Shown: positions 53,611 through 63,078, counted from the stretch's first letter. The stretch: DNA of 64,000 nt from Mesobacillus harenae (GCF_013343715.1 NZ_JABUNR010000011.1:62001-126000); one strand, 5' to 3'. Notes: generated from the sequence alone by a model not told the origin. Translations and numbers: made by a program.

Positions 53611-54834
53611 ATGAGTGTATTATCAAAAAATCCTAAGCTGATTTTCGAAGAAGTAAAGGCAGTTAAGTTTTTTCTTTGGACGTTTTATATTATTTTACTT
53701 ATTTATGACTTTTTTTATTACTTTTTTTACCCTTTCCAAATGGATGATCCAGTAGGCTTTCCGGATGGGAGTATAGGCTTCTTCCTTCACTTTATACTGG
53801 TGCTTATCCTGCCAGCATCTATTTATCTAGTAAAAAGAGGAAAGCCCGAACTTATTAAATACTTATACTTAATTACATATATCATTCTAGACTTTATAAA
53901 CAATTTAATGATTTTCTGGGGAAGTTCAAAGGAATTTACCGGGGGGCATATAATAGAGATTTTCTTTATTTTATTTTCTCCGATATTTGTGAATAAACGT
54001 TTTTTTTGGATGGTATCTGCAGGGATTTTCGGTAAATACATTCTATTCGGACTGCTTTTACAGGCAGAAAGAGTTATCTTTCCGCTACTATTAATCGTAT
54101 TTATGGCAGCAATTTCTTGGGTTCTCTTATCGACTTTTATTTCCTATGTGAAGGCAATCACTTCTGTGCATGAGGACCTGCGAAGAAAAGAAAAGCTTGC
54201 AGTTATCGGGCAGATGGCAACAGCCATTGGACATGAAATTAAAAATCCTCTTTCCGCTTTGCGGGGGTTTATCCAGCTAGAGCAGGAAAGAAATAAGGAA
54301 ACGGACAATTACTACCGCATTATGCTAAGCGAAGTAGACAGAATAAATATAATTGCTACTGACTTACTAATTTTAGGAAGACCTAAAACTATTGTAAAAA
54401 GGCATGCGAATATTGAGGAGGTTATCTACTATGTAATCTCGATTCTTAAATATTTTGCTGAGGAACGTAATGTAACAATTAAAGTTTTACAAGAAAAACC
54501 GATTCCTCATTTGTTATGTGATGAGAATCAAATTAAGCAAGCGTTTATTAATATTATTAAGAATTCCATTGAAGCAATCTCTGATGGTGGTTACGTCAAT
54601 ATTAAATTCAGCAGTGACGGAAGTTTTGTTAAAGTTGTTGTTGAGGATGATGGCTGCGGTATACCAAGGGAAGATCTGAATAAAATTGGCGAGCCTTTTT
54701 ATACCCTTAAAGAAAATGGAACTGGGCTTGGGTTGATGGTAACAAAGAAAATAATAGATGAGCATGATGGAGAGATCGCGATTGATAGCGAGGTAAATCA
54801 AGGGACAATAGTAAGCATCCTGTTACCGCTCTGA
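53611..54834 (+). CDS. Sensor histidine kinase with a novel shared membrane domain
   Basis: A 407-residue kinase. Residues about 15-185 form a six-helix membrane domain with ILFSPIFVNKRFFW at its centre. A dimerisation/phosphoacceptor region follows with GHEIKNPLSALRGFIQ near residue 210, then HATPase motifs NQIKQAFINIIKNSIEA, VEDDGCGIP and GTGLGLMVTKKI. It resembles sporulation-type orphan kinases, with no response regulator next to it. The membrane domain is shared with the next gene. GTAGGAGC precedes the ATG. Confidence 0.88.
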   Translation: MSVLSKNPKLIFEEVKAVKFFLWTFYIILLIYDFFYYFFYPFQMDDPVGFPDGSIGFFLHFILVLILPASIYLVKRGKPELIKYLYLITYIILDFINNLMIFWGSSKEFTGGHIIEIFFILFSPIFVNKRFFWMVSAGIFGKYILFGLLLQAERVIFPLLLIVFMAAISWVLLSTFISYVKAITSVHEDLRRKEKLAVIGQMATAIGHEIKNPLSALRGFIQLEQERNKETDNYYRIMLSEVDRINIIATDLLILGRPKTIVKRHANIEEVIYYVISILKYFAEERNVTIKVLQEKPIPHLLCDENQIKQAFINIIKNSIEAISDGGYVNIKFSSDGSFVKVVVEDDGCGIPREDLNKIGEPFYTLKENGTGLGLMVTKKIIDEHDGEIAIDSEVNQGTIVSILLPL

Positions 54835-55037
54835 CAATCCTTAAGTGCTAATTTCAAAAGCAAAGAAAATTCAGTAGAAAATCTATTCTGTAATTTAAAG
54901 GAATAGATTATAATAAAATAGATTGATGTCGAATTTTGTAAATTTTCTTTTCGAAAATGCTCCTTTAGAACTAAACTTTTTCTCTAAAGTGGCGATATGA
55001 AATAAGTAGATATTCTACAACTTTAGTGGGGTCTAAT

Positions 55038-56213
55038 ATGCCAAGTAAAATAAAAGATTCGAATTTTAAGAGTGAGGAACAAAGTGCTGTCTTATGGTTC
55101 ATTGGCATTTTTTACATCATTTCTATTGTCTATGATGTTTTCTATTATTTTATATATAAAAAATACATACTTCATATCGAACCCGGTTTGCCCAGTGTCT
55201 TCGGTTACTGGTATTACCTCTGTTTATTTACACTGCTTCCTATCGTTTATTATCTGAGCAATAAGAAGCCCTACATGGTAAAGTATCTTTTTTTTACGAG
55301 CTATATCATATTGTCGATATTGAACGATGGATTTACCTATATGGGAAATCCAGTTGAATATAAAACCGGCAATATCGCAGAAATACTTCTCATCTTATTT
55401 TCACCTTTGTTTGTTAACCCGAGATTTTTTTGGTTTATATTCCTAGGTACTGTGCTGAAGTATCTTTTCGTGGGTGTGCTCCTGCAGACTACTCAAGTTT
55501 TTTTTCCAACAGTCATTTTATTGGTTATTTCTTTTATTGCTTACGTGCTGTTAAAAAGATTTCAGGGATATGTTGCAGCAATTAAATCATCATATGATAA
55601 ACAGCTAGATGGGATTGTTAAGGGTGTTATTGCAACAATAGAATTGAAGGATCCTTATACAAGAGGCCATAGTGAAAGAGTTGCCTACTATGCAAAGTCG
55701 TTAGCCATTGCTACAGGGAAGTTTAGTGAGGATGATTTAACTTCCTTCCATTATGCTTGTTTGCTCCATGATATAGGGAAAGTAAATATACCGGACTCAA
55801 TTCTTATGAAGCCCGGTAAATTATCAACAGAAGAGTATGAGGTTATTAAAACGCACCCAGTTGTGGGAGCGGAGGCCATTAGAAAAGTTAAAGGCCTAGG
55901 TGACAATATTGATGTTATCCTTTCCCATCATGAAAGATGGGATGGAAAAGGGTATCCTGAACAGCTGTCAGGGCAGAAAATTCCGGTGCTTGCAAGAGTC
56001 GTTTCGATTGCAGATGCATTTGACGCAATGACTTCTTCCCGGTCTTACCGCTCGGCTTTATCTGTAGAGGATGCTTATGAAAGAATTATTGAAGGACATG
56101 GAACGCAATTTGACCCTGAACTTGTAAAGGTTTTTAAAGACATCTATCCCGCTTGGGTTGATTTTCATAAGAATTATGAATGGCCAGAAGAGGTTGCCAG
56201 AAGTATTGTCTGA
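55038..56213 (+). CDS. HD-GYP cyclic-di-GMP phosphodiesterase with the shared membrane domain
   Basis: A 391-residue protein. Residues about 10-180 are six helices homologous to the neighbouring kinase (ILFSPLFVNPRFFW against ILFSPIFVNKRFFW, and similar helix spacing). Residues about 195-385 are an HD-GYP domain: RGHSERVAYYAKSLA, LLHDIGKVNIPDSIL, HHERWDGKGYPEQLSG and DAFDAMTSSRSYR. It should degrade cyclic di-GMP. The ATG at 55038 follows GTGGGG; a GTG at 55026 is inside that site. The stop is 14 bp before a small peptide gene. Confidence 0.9.
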   Translation: MPSKIKDSNFKSEEQSAVLWFIGIFYIISIVYDVFYYFIYKKYILHIEPGLPSVFGYWYYLCLFTLLPIVYYLSNKKPYMVKYLFFTSYIILSILNDGFTYMGNPVEYKTGNIAEILLILFSPLFVNPRFFWFIFLGTVLKYLFVGVLLQTTQVFFPTVILLVISFIAYVLLKRFQGYVAAIKSSYDKQLDGIVKGVIATIELKDPYTRGHSERVAYYAKSLAIATGKFSEDDLTSFHYACLLHDIGKVNIPDSILMKPGKLSTEEYEVIKTHPVVGAEAIRKVKGLGDNIDVILSHHERWDGKGYPEQLSGQKIPVLARVVSIADAFDAMTSSRSYRSALSVEDAYERIIEGHGTQFDPELVKVFKDIYPAWVDFHKNYEWPEEVARSIV

Positions 56214-56227
56214 GAGGGGGTGACTCC

Positions 56228-56296
56228 ATGAAAATCCGCAAATTAAAAAAAATCAAAACAACATGCTGGTGGTGTAACTTCATGCCGCGTATATAG
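56228..56296 (+). CDS. Small CWWC peptide gene (22 residues)
   Basis: A 22-codon frame with a near-ideal ribosome site GAGGGGGTGA seven bases before the ATG, 14 bp after the HD-GYP stop. The peptide begins MKIRKLKKIK (strongly basic), then TTCWWCNF and MPRI. There is no signal peptide. A terminator-like hairpin follows at once, so it looks like the last gene of the HD-GYP transcript. The paired Cys around two Trp, and the neighbouring M50 protease with a PqqD-like domain, fit a peptide signal or a modified peptide precursor; this is inference. It could also be a leader peptide. Confidence 0.5.
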   Translation: MKIRKLKKIKTTCWWCNFMPRI

Positions 56297-56300
56297 TATT

Positions 56301-56346
56301 TTTGGAAGGGGTGCTTGCTACTGCAATGCATCCCGTATTTTTATTA
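56301..56346 (+). terminator. Terminator-like hairpin after the CWWC peptide gene
   Basis: GGGGTGCTTG pairs with CAATGCATCCC (bulges), followed by GTATTTTTATT. Confidence 0.6.
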
Positions 56347-56377
56347 GGAAAGTATAAAATTTTGAACATTGACTACT

Positions 56378-56505
56378 GTCTAGCTCCAGCGCCTAGCCCC
56401 TCGAGTCGCTTCGGTCCAGGCTGATGAAGTTCAAAGAACGACTTCACCGTCTGGCTCTCCACCGCTTGTCGGGACTGTTCAAGGTGCTTGCGCTTTTGTT
56501 CTTAT
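56378..56505 (+). repeat. Dispersed repeat family A, copy 4
   Basis: Begins GTCTAGCTCCAGCGCCTAGC and ends GGTGCTTGCGCTTTTGTTC; the most compact copy. It separates the peptide gene from the M50 protease gene. Confidence 0.8.
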
Positions 56506-56520
56506 TAAGGATGTTTTTAT

Positions 56521-57696
56521 ATGGAAATCAATTACCTATCCAAAATAACACTATATCCCTTAAAAGCCCGGGCTGATAAGAAGAATTATATTGTTGAGGA
56601 TCTCTCGAACGATGAATTCTATGAAATGCCAAAGGTATGCGTTGATGCCATTGAACTGATTAACAGTGGGTTCGATTTAGAATATATCGAGCAGAATTTG
56701 AAAAAAACCCACCCTGAAGAAGACGTTAATATTATTGAATTTGTTAAGCAGCTGGCGGATCTAGAATTGATAAAAGAGATTAATGGGGAAGCAGTTGACC
56801 GAAGCGAAGGGACAACGAGCCCAACAGGTTATAAATGGATACCACCCCTTGTTGGCAAGTTTTTCTTTAATAAATATACAGCTGGAATACATATAGGTTT
56901 AATTATAGTAAATATCACTTTGCTTTTAATAAACCCCTATTTATTTCCTCATTACCAGGATATCTTTATATTTGATTTGATGATGGAAAATATCGTTGTC
57001 TGGGTGCTGATTACCTTCTTGCTAGTCTTAATTCATGAATTTGGACATGTTCTGGCTGTAAGAGCCTACGACTTTCCTACCAAAATAGAACTAGGTCACC
57101 GGCTATTCTTTGTAGTTCTGGAAACAGATATGACAAAGGTCTGGCAGCTGCCTCCCCGAAAAAGAAATCAGCTCTACTTCGCAGGTATTTACTTTGATAA
57201 TATTTTGTTGTTCATTGCCTTAATTGGCCAAATGATGCCATTAAATGTGGTGGTAAAGGCACTGCTAGCAATAATGGTTTTCGATAACGTATTAAGGATT
57301 CTGTATCAATTTTGTATTTATATGAAAACTGATTTTTATTATGTTTTAGAAAATGTTACCGGTTCGTACAACCTAATGGATAATGGGAATCAATATTTAA
57401 GGAAATGGTTCCCTTTTCTACCCGAGGATCAATCTACCGAAGCTTTCAAAGGGGAAGAAAAATTAATACGCCCATATGTTTTCTTTTACTTAATAGGGAT
57501 TGCTGTTACGATTGCTGTTTGGTTTTATTATTATTTACCGCAGTTAAAGTATGCTTTTAATCAAATAACACCAGGATTTAGTGCACCGCTGGGGAGTATT
57601 CCTTTTTGGGATGCTATTATATTTATCATACAATTTCCAATCGTGATTGCTCTGCTCCTCTACTCCTGGTCAAAAAAATACGTCCATAAACAGTAA
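56521..57696 (+). CDS. M50-type membrane zinc protease with PqqD-like N-terminus
   Basis: A 391-residue protein. Residues about 5-90 form a soluble winged-helix-like domain (NYIVEDLSNDEFYEMP...VKQLADLELI) that resembles PqqD/RiPP-recognition domains. Helices start at about 123; the metal site is HEFGH with His172, Glu173 and His176, and FAGIYFDNILL near residue 208 is the place of the third ligand region. Some eight helices in all. Members of this class (YydH-like) lie in peptide-modification loci. No ABC transporter or radical-SAM gene is adjacent. TAAGGATG precedes the ATG. Confidence 0.75.
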   Translation: MEINYLSKITLYPLKARADKKNYIVEDLSNDEFYEMPKVCVDAIELINSGFDLEYIEQNLKKTHPEEDVNIIEFVKQLADLELIKEINGEAVDRSEGTTSPTGYKWIPPLVGKFFFNKYTAGIHIGLIIVNITLLLINPYLFPHYQDIFIFDLMMENIVVWVLITFLLVLIHEFGHVLAVRAYDFPTKIELGHRLFFVVLETDMTKVWQLPPRKRNQLYFAGIYFDNILLFIALIGQMMPLNVVVKALLAIMVFDNVLRILYQFCIYMKTDFYYVLENVTGSYNLMDNGNQYLRKWFPFLPEDQSTEAFKGEEKLIRPYVFFYLIGIAVTIAVWFYYYLPQLKYAFNQITPGFSAPLGSIPFWDAIIFIIQFPIVIALLLYSWSKKYVHKQ

Positions 57697-57742
57697 ATAA
57701 GGTGCTCTGTAGAAAGACACCTATAATTAGAGTATATTAGAA

Positions 57743-57776
57743 AATAGGTTCAAAGTGAATGGAACCTATTTTCTTT
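57743..57776. terminator. Bidirectional terminator
   Basis: AATAGGTTCA pairs with TGGAACCTATT between convergent genes, with T-rich and A-rich flanks. Confidence 0.8.
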
Positions 57777-58096
57777 CATTTTTCTTGATGCTTTGGCAAG
57801 GCTTTTCTCTGTGAGGTCTGTTTTTTCGGTTTAAACCGTTTTAAATGTAGATCTCTCATAATATTTAGGATTGCCCTGAGTATCATCAAAATGCTGCCGC
57901 CCAAAAAAAACAAAATGGAAATAGTTTGGCTTACATTTGTTAAAAATAATATACTTCCTGTCAAATATAAGACTCCTAGCAAAACATCGTTTAGCAATGA
58001 CAAAACTTTGTATCTCTGCCTAATAATCATTTGGTACTTCCCAATTGAAATGTAGACGTCCTCCTGATGACCATGGTCCTCTTTTTTTATCTGCAT
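57776..58096 (-). CDS. YrhK-like small membrane protein
   Basis: A 106-residue protein with two membrane helices (about residues 36-55 and 60-80) and a basic C-terminus. The opening YISIGKYQMIIRQRYKVLSLLNDVLLG matches my memory of the YrhK family. AGGAGGAATG-type sequence precedes the start. Function unknown. Confidence 0.7.
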   Translation of the reverse strand: MQIKKEDHGHQEDVYISIGKYQMIIRQRYKVLSLLNDVLLGVLYLTGSILFLTNVSQTISILFFLGGSILMILRAILNIMRDLHLKRFKPKKQTSQRKALPKHQEK

Positions 58097-58152
58097 TAGA
58101 CATTCCTCCTGAAGTGCTTTTCTAGCGGGTTTTCATTTGAAACCGTATTACA

Positions 58153-58203
58153 AAAAAGCCTGTAGACGGGGTCTGAACTTAAGACCATTGTCTACAAGCT
58201 AAG
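58153..58203 (-). terminator. Terminator of the M20 peptidase gene
   Basis: On the minus strand AGCTTGTAGAC pairs with GTCTACAGGCT, followed by TTTTTTG. Confidence 0.85.
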
Positions 58204-58225
58204 CCAGCTCGCGGGCATCTGTCTT

Positions 58226-59296
58226 TTACTTTGAATCAAAACCTTTTATGAAGTCTATTAAAATGTCTTTATAGGTATAAAGCGAGTCAAGGACGACGTT
58301 CTCTTCATTTCCATGCCAGTTTATACCGCTTGGGCCAAACTCAATGGCGGGAATTCCCTTTTTGGAAAAGAAACTTGTGTCCGCAGCCCCGTGCTGGCCG
58401 AAAAAGACCGCCTCTTTAGAGATGTGCTCTTCGACAACCGGCTGCAGGGCTTGCACAAATGGATCTTCTCTCTTTGTTTCAACAGGCCTGCCGACCATAT
58501 TGACAAGAACCTTTCCATCGGCAGCATCCTCGATCTGCTGGATAATTTCATCTGCGGTTTGACCGGGTAAATAGCGGATATCAAAGAAGAGAGTGCAGGT
58601 TTCCGGGACTTTATTATAAGCATCTCCGCCGTTAATCTTCGCCAGGTTCACAGACGGGGCTTTATAGAATTCCGAACTTACTCTTGTGAAGGGGAGTTTA
58701 AGAATTTCACCATAGACCTCATAAGCTTTTTCAATTGCATTGACACCTTCCCATGGACGGCTGCCATGTGCAGGTTTCCCGGCGACTTCGATATCCAGGC
58801 GCAGTGAACCTTTTGCCTGCAGGGCAATGCCGAGGGTAGTCGGCTCTGCACAAATAACAAAATCCCCAGTATAGCCATTTTCAACTAAATAGCCCGAACA
58901 GTTAAAGCCGCCAATTTCTTCGTCAGAAACAATTTGCAGCTGTAATTTCACCCCGAGTGGCTCGTCCTTAAGCTTTGCCGCAGCATACATCATTGCTGCA
59001 ACTCCTGCCTTCATATCGGCAGCTCCTCTTGCGTATAACCGTCCATCTTCTTCAACAGGGACGAATTGTTCCTCATGGCCGCTGACAACATCAACATGGC
59101 CATTTAATACAACCGTTTTATCCCCTTCGCCAATCTCACATACAATCATTCTATATCCGTTGTTTTCAAGCATCTCGGCAGGTAAGCCCTGCTCCTTGAG
59201 CCATTGGTTACAATATTCAATTGCTTTGTTAGCCCCAGCCTTTGTGGAACTATCTATTAAAATGAGTTCCTTTAATAGTTCTGTTAATCTCTCCAT
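58226..59296 (-). CDS. M20-family deacylase (ArgE/DapE-like)
   Basis: A 356-residue two-zinc hydrolase. NGHVDVVSG holds the first His and Asp; GAADMKAGVA the bridging Asp; SDEEIGG the catalytic Glu and metal Glu; AEPT the next ligand; and NWHGNEENV the last His. This pattern covers acetylornithine deacetylase, succinyl-diaminopimelate desuccinylase and related amide hydrolases; a choice cannot be made. The ATG at 59296 follows AGGAGGCG, so the longer frame from 59338 is rejected. The 300 bp upstream hold no further gene. Confidence 0.88.
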   Translation of the reverse strand: MERLTELLKELILIDSSTKAGANKAIEYCNQWLKEQGLPAEMLENNGYRMIVCEIGEGDKTVVLNGHVDVVSGHEEQFVPVEEDGRLYARGAADMKAGVAAMMYAAAKLKDEPLGVKLQLQIVSDEEIGGFNCSGYLVENGYTGDFVICAEPTTLGIALQAKGSLRLDIEVAGKPAHGSRPWEGVNAIEKAYEVYGEILKLPFTRVSSEFYKAPSVNLAKINGGDAYNKVPETCTLFFDIRYLPGQTADEIIQQIEDAADGKVLVNMVGRPVETKREDPFVQALQPVVEEHISKEAVFFGQHGAADTSFFSKKGIPAIEFGPSGINWHGNEENVVLDSLYTYKDILIDFIKGFDSK

Positions 59297-59596
59297 AATA
59301 CGCCTCCTGATATAAGAAGTCTTACTGTTCTTTACCACTAGAGACTAGAGTGAATCATAACAAAATTTTCAAGTGTTTTGTGGGCTCTTTTATTTGGGGC
59401 GAAATAAATGAATTCGAAATCTTTTAATCCTAAAAGGGGGCAGGATAGGAAATTGATTATAAGTACCCAGGAAGAGGCCATACGGGAATAAAACAGTTCG
59501 AAAATTCAGGGCTATTGGAGCATTTCTAAAATAATGAATCTATTTAATAATTAAATAGGTTTGACTATTATAAACTTCAAAAGGAGCTGTTTTGCC

Positions 59597-62500
59597 TTGA
59601 AAAAGCCTATTCAAAAGTTTGGCAGAAAAGTTTTGGCAACTACTATGGCTTTATCGGTATTATCAACGCCGATCACATGGAAGTCGGTAGATGCTGCACC
59701 GAAGAGCAAAAGCGAAAATCAGGCAGGAAAACATGACGTAGAGCTCAGAATTTTGGGAACTACCGATATTCACACGCACTTATACAACTATGATTATTAT
59801 AAGGATGCTCTTACAAATGAATTCGGCTTGGCGAAAACAGCAACATTAATTAAAAAGGCCCGTTCTGAAGCTGAAAATACGTTATTATTTGATAATGGCG
59901 ACCTGATTCAAGGCAACCCGCTTGGGGACTACAAAGCAAAGGTAGACGTTCTTGAAGATGGTGAACTGCATCCAGTCTTTCAAGCTATGGAGCTATTAGA
60001 CTATGATGCTGCCACGGTCGGAAACCATGAATTTAACTATGGACTAGATTATCTTGATGAAGTGCTTGATGATGCACCGTTTCCATATGTAAATGCAAAC
60101 GTGTTCAAGGATGATGGGGACAGCGATCCTTCAAATGATGAAAACTATTTTAAACCATATCAAATTATTAAGAAAAAGGTTATTGATAAAAAAGGAACCA
60201 ACCAAGTGATCAGAGTTGGAGTTATTGGCGCGGTTACTCCGCAGATTACCCAGTGGGACAAAGCCCATCTTGATGGAAAGGCAATTACGAAGGATATCGT
60301 AAAATCAGTGGAAGAAAATATCCCGAAAATGAAGGAGGAAGGGGCAGATCTAATCGTTGTCCTTGCACACTCCGGAATTGGTGATGCAGAATATGCTGAG
60401 CTGGAGGAGAATGCGACCTATGATCTTACTAAGGTAGAGGGTATTGATGCGATCATTACCGGACATAACCATTTGAACTTCCCTGGAGGATTTTCAGATC
60501 TTCCAGGTGTTGATGCTGAAAAAGGTACCATTAATGGTGTGCCGATTGTTATGCCAGGCAGCTGGGGCAACCAGCTTGGTGTTATGGATTTGACCATCTC
60601 CAAAATAAAAGGCGATTGGGAGATTAAGAATTCAAAAACATCTTTAAAACCGATCTATGATAAAGCAACCAAAACGGTCCTTGCCGAAGCTGATCAAGAT
60701 GTCCTGGATGCTGTAAGAGAAGCGCATGAGGGAACAGTAGATTATGTGAATCAGCCGGTTGGAACGACAACTGCTGACATCCATAGTTATTTCGCGCTTG
60801 TTCAGGATGATCCGTCAATCCAAATCGTCACAAATGCACAAAAGTGGTACATTGAAAAGCAATTAAAAGGGACGGCAGATGAAAACTTGCCGATTCTGTC
60901 AGCCGGCGCACCGTTTAAGGCAGGTGGACGAAACGGAGCGAGCTACTATACGTATATTCCTGAAGGGGATATAGCGATTAAAAATGTTTCAGACCTGTAT
61001 TTGTATCCGAACACAGTCGCGACTGTAAAAGTTACCGGTGCTGATGTAAAAGAATGGCTTGAAATGTCTGCTGGCCAATTCAATCAGATTGATTCCAAAG
61101 ACAGCAGCGAACAAGCGTTAATTAATACTGATTTCCCGACGTACAATTATGATGTCATTGATGGTGTTACGTACGAGATCGATGTTACGGAGCCGGCCAA
61201 GTACGATGATAAAGGAAATGTTGTTCATGCTGATGCCAACCGAATTAAAAGCCTTAAGTTTAATGGAGAGGCTATCGACCTTGAACAGGAATTCATCGTT
61301 GTTACAAACAACTACCGTGCAAGCGGGACTTTCCCTGGTGTAAAAAATAATACAGCAGTTGAGTTATATCCGGATGAAAACCGCCAGGCGATTATTGACT
61401 ACATCCGCGACCTTGGCACGATTGATCCATCCGCAGATGGCAACTGGAAGTTTGCCCCTGTCAGCGACAAAGTGAACGTAACCTTTGAAACGGCAATGGA
61501 TGCTCAAAAAGCCCTTCCGGAAGGTGATGTCATTGAATTTGTAGCAGAAGCAGCGGACGGTTATGGTAAATTCAATCTTGAATTTCCAATTGCTCTGCAA
61601 TTACTTGGAATTAACGATCTGCATGGCCAGCTTGATACTTTTAATGCCAAGCTGAATGCTGGTGGAATCGAATATCTTGCTGCATATTTGAAACAAAGAG
61701 ATGCAGAAGTTGAAAATTCACTCATGATCCATGCGGGTGACGTTGTTGGTGCGAGTTCACCAGTATCTGCCCTGCTGCAGGACGAGCCGACGATCGATAT
61801 TCTTAACCGGCTAGGCTTTGACGTGGGTACGGTCGGAAACCATGAATTTGATGAAGGTGTCGAAGAAATGAAGCGCCTTATTTTTGGGGGAAGTCACCCG
61901 AAAACCGTTGAGAAATACGGCGAATTTGCAGGAGCGAATTTTGACTATGTTGTTGCAAATGTTGTCGATGAAGTAACAAACGAGCCAATTCTCGAACCGT
62001 ATGTGATTAAAGAAGTCGCTGGAGTGCCAGTTGGTTTTATTGGAGTAGCTTACTCTGATACACCTGGAATTGTTATTCCGAGCGGAACAGCAGGAGTTAA
62101 GTTTACAGATGAAGCAGAGGCTATTAATAAGTATGCAGCTGAGCTAAAGGAACAAGGTGTTAAGTCGATTGTTGTTCTAACCCATAACCCTGTTAATTCA
62201 AACAATGGCGTTGCAGCAGGAGAGCTTGCCGAAATAGCTGCTGCCGTTGATGATGAAGTGGATGTTATGTTTGGCGGACACAACCATGCCTATACAAACG
62301 CTGTTGTTGATGGCAAGCTGTTGGTTCAATCTTATTCCTATGGAACAGCATTTTCAGATGTTGACCTATTGATTGATCCAGACACGAATGATATTTTTGC
62401 AGCAAAAGCAGAAATCGTTACAGCTTACCGGGATCAGATTGAGCCAGATGCTGAAATTAAAGCAGTTCTGGATGCTTATGTCGCAGATGCTGCGCCAATT

Positions 62501-63070
62501 TTAAACAGGGTAATTGGCACCACCCCGAGTTTCATTTCACGTGAAACAAATGCCGCTGGTGAATCTCCGATGGGCAACCTGATTGCTGATTCAATGAGAG
62601 CGCAAACGGGCACTGATTTTGCATTTATGAATTCAGGTGGAGTACGAGGTGATATTGATGCTGGGGACATTACCTGGAAGGAAGCCTTTACTGTACAGCC
62701 GTTTGGCAATGACTTGGTTTCAATGCCAGCAACAGGAGAGCAAATAAAAACTCTCTTTGAACAGCAATGGGGTTCTAAAACCCGCATCATGCATGTATCA
62801 GGTTTGAAGGTAAGCTATGATGAGTCACGCCCTGCAGGTGACAGAATCGTTTCGTTAACTAAAACGGATGGCAGTCCGCTTGATATGAATGAATCGTACA
62901 CAATCACAGTCAATAATTACATGGCTGGCGGCGGCGACGGCTATTCATTATTAGCTGAAATGGGACCACAGGTGATTGATATTGTCGACCTTGATGCTTT
63001 AGTAAATTATATTGAAGCAAAAGGCGAAGTTGATCCGAAAATTGAAGGCCGTATTACAAAATTAAATTAA
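59597..63070 (+). CDS. yfkN: Secreted bifunctional 2',3'-cyclic phosphodiesterase / 5'-nucleotidase (YfkN-like)
   Basis: A 1157-residue exported enzyme with two tandem nucleotidase modules. After a signal peptide (about 1-33, ending VDAA), module 1 (about 45-600) has GTTDIHTHL, DNGDLIQGNP, GNHEFNYGLDYL and ITGHNHLNFPG; module 2 (about 630-1150) has GINDLHGQLD, HAGDVVGASSP, GNHEFDEGVEEM and FGGHNHAYTN plus a C-terminal domain with NSGGVRGDID and NYMAGGGDGYS. The start is TTG at 59597 after AAAGGAG; an earlier TTG has no site. Unlike B. subtilis YfkN as I recall it (about 1460 residues, with a wall or membrane anchor), it has no LPXTG or C-terminal helix, so it is probably released. Confidence 0.9.
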   Translation: MKKPIQKFGRKVLATTMALSVLSTPITWKSVDAAPKSKSENQAGKHDVELRILGTTDIHTHLYNYDYYKDALTNEFGLAKTATLIKKARSEAENTLLFDNGDLIQGNPLGDYKAKVDVLEDGELHPVFQAMELLDYDAATVGNHEFNYGLDYLDEVLDDAPFPYVNANVFKDDGDSDPSNDENYFKPYQIIKKKVIDKKGTNQVIRVGVIGAVTPQITQWDKAHLDGKAITKDIVKSVEENIPKMKEEGADLIVVLAHSGIGDAEYAELEENATYDLTKVEGIDAIITGHNHLNFPGGFSDLPGVDAEKGTINGVPIVMPGSWGNQLGVMDLTISKIKGDWEIKNSKTSLKPIYDKATKTVLAEADQDVLDAVREAHEGTVDYVNQPVGTTTADIHSYFALVQDDPSIQIVTNAQKWYIEKQLKGTADENLPILSAGAPFKAGGRNGASYYTYIPEGDIAIKNVSDLYLYPNTVATVKVTGADVKEWLEMSAGQFNQIDSKDSSEQALINTDFPTYNYDVIDGVTYEIDVTEPAKYDDKGNVVHADANRIKSLKFNGEAIDLEQEFIVVTNNYRASGTFPGVKNNTAVELYPDENRQAIIDYIRDLGTIDPSADGNWKFAPVSDKVNVTFETAMDAQKALPEGDVIEFVAEAADGYGKFNLEFPIALQLLGINDLHGQLDTFNAKLNAGGIEYLAAYLKQRDAEVENSLMIHAGDVVGASSPVSALLQDEPTIDILNRLGFDVGTVGNHEFDEGVEEMKRLIFGGSHPKTVEKYGEFAGANFDYVVANVVDEVTNEPILEPYVIKEVAGVPVGFIGVAYSDTPGIVIPSGTAGVKFTDEAEAINKYAAELKEQGVKSIVVLTHNPVNSNNGVAAGELAEIAAAVDDEVDVMFGGHNHAYTNAVVDGKLLVQSYSYGTAFSDVDLLIDPDTNDIFAAKAEIVTAYRDQIEPDAEIKAVLDAYVADAAPILNRVIGTTPSFISRETNAAGESPMGNLIADSMRAQTGTDFAFMNSGGVRGDIDAGDITWKEAFTVQPFGNDLVSMPATGEQIKTLFEQQWGSKTRIMHVSGLKVSYDESRPAGDRIVSLTKTDGSPLDMNESYTITVNNYMAGGGDGYSLLAEMGPQVIDIVDLDALVNYIEAKGEVDPKIEGRITKLN

Positions 63071-63078
63071 TAGAATAC

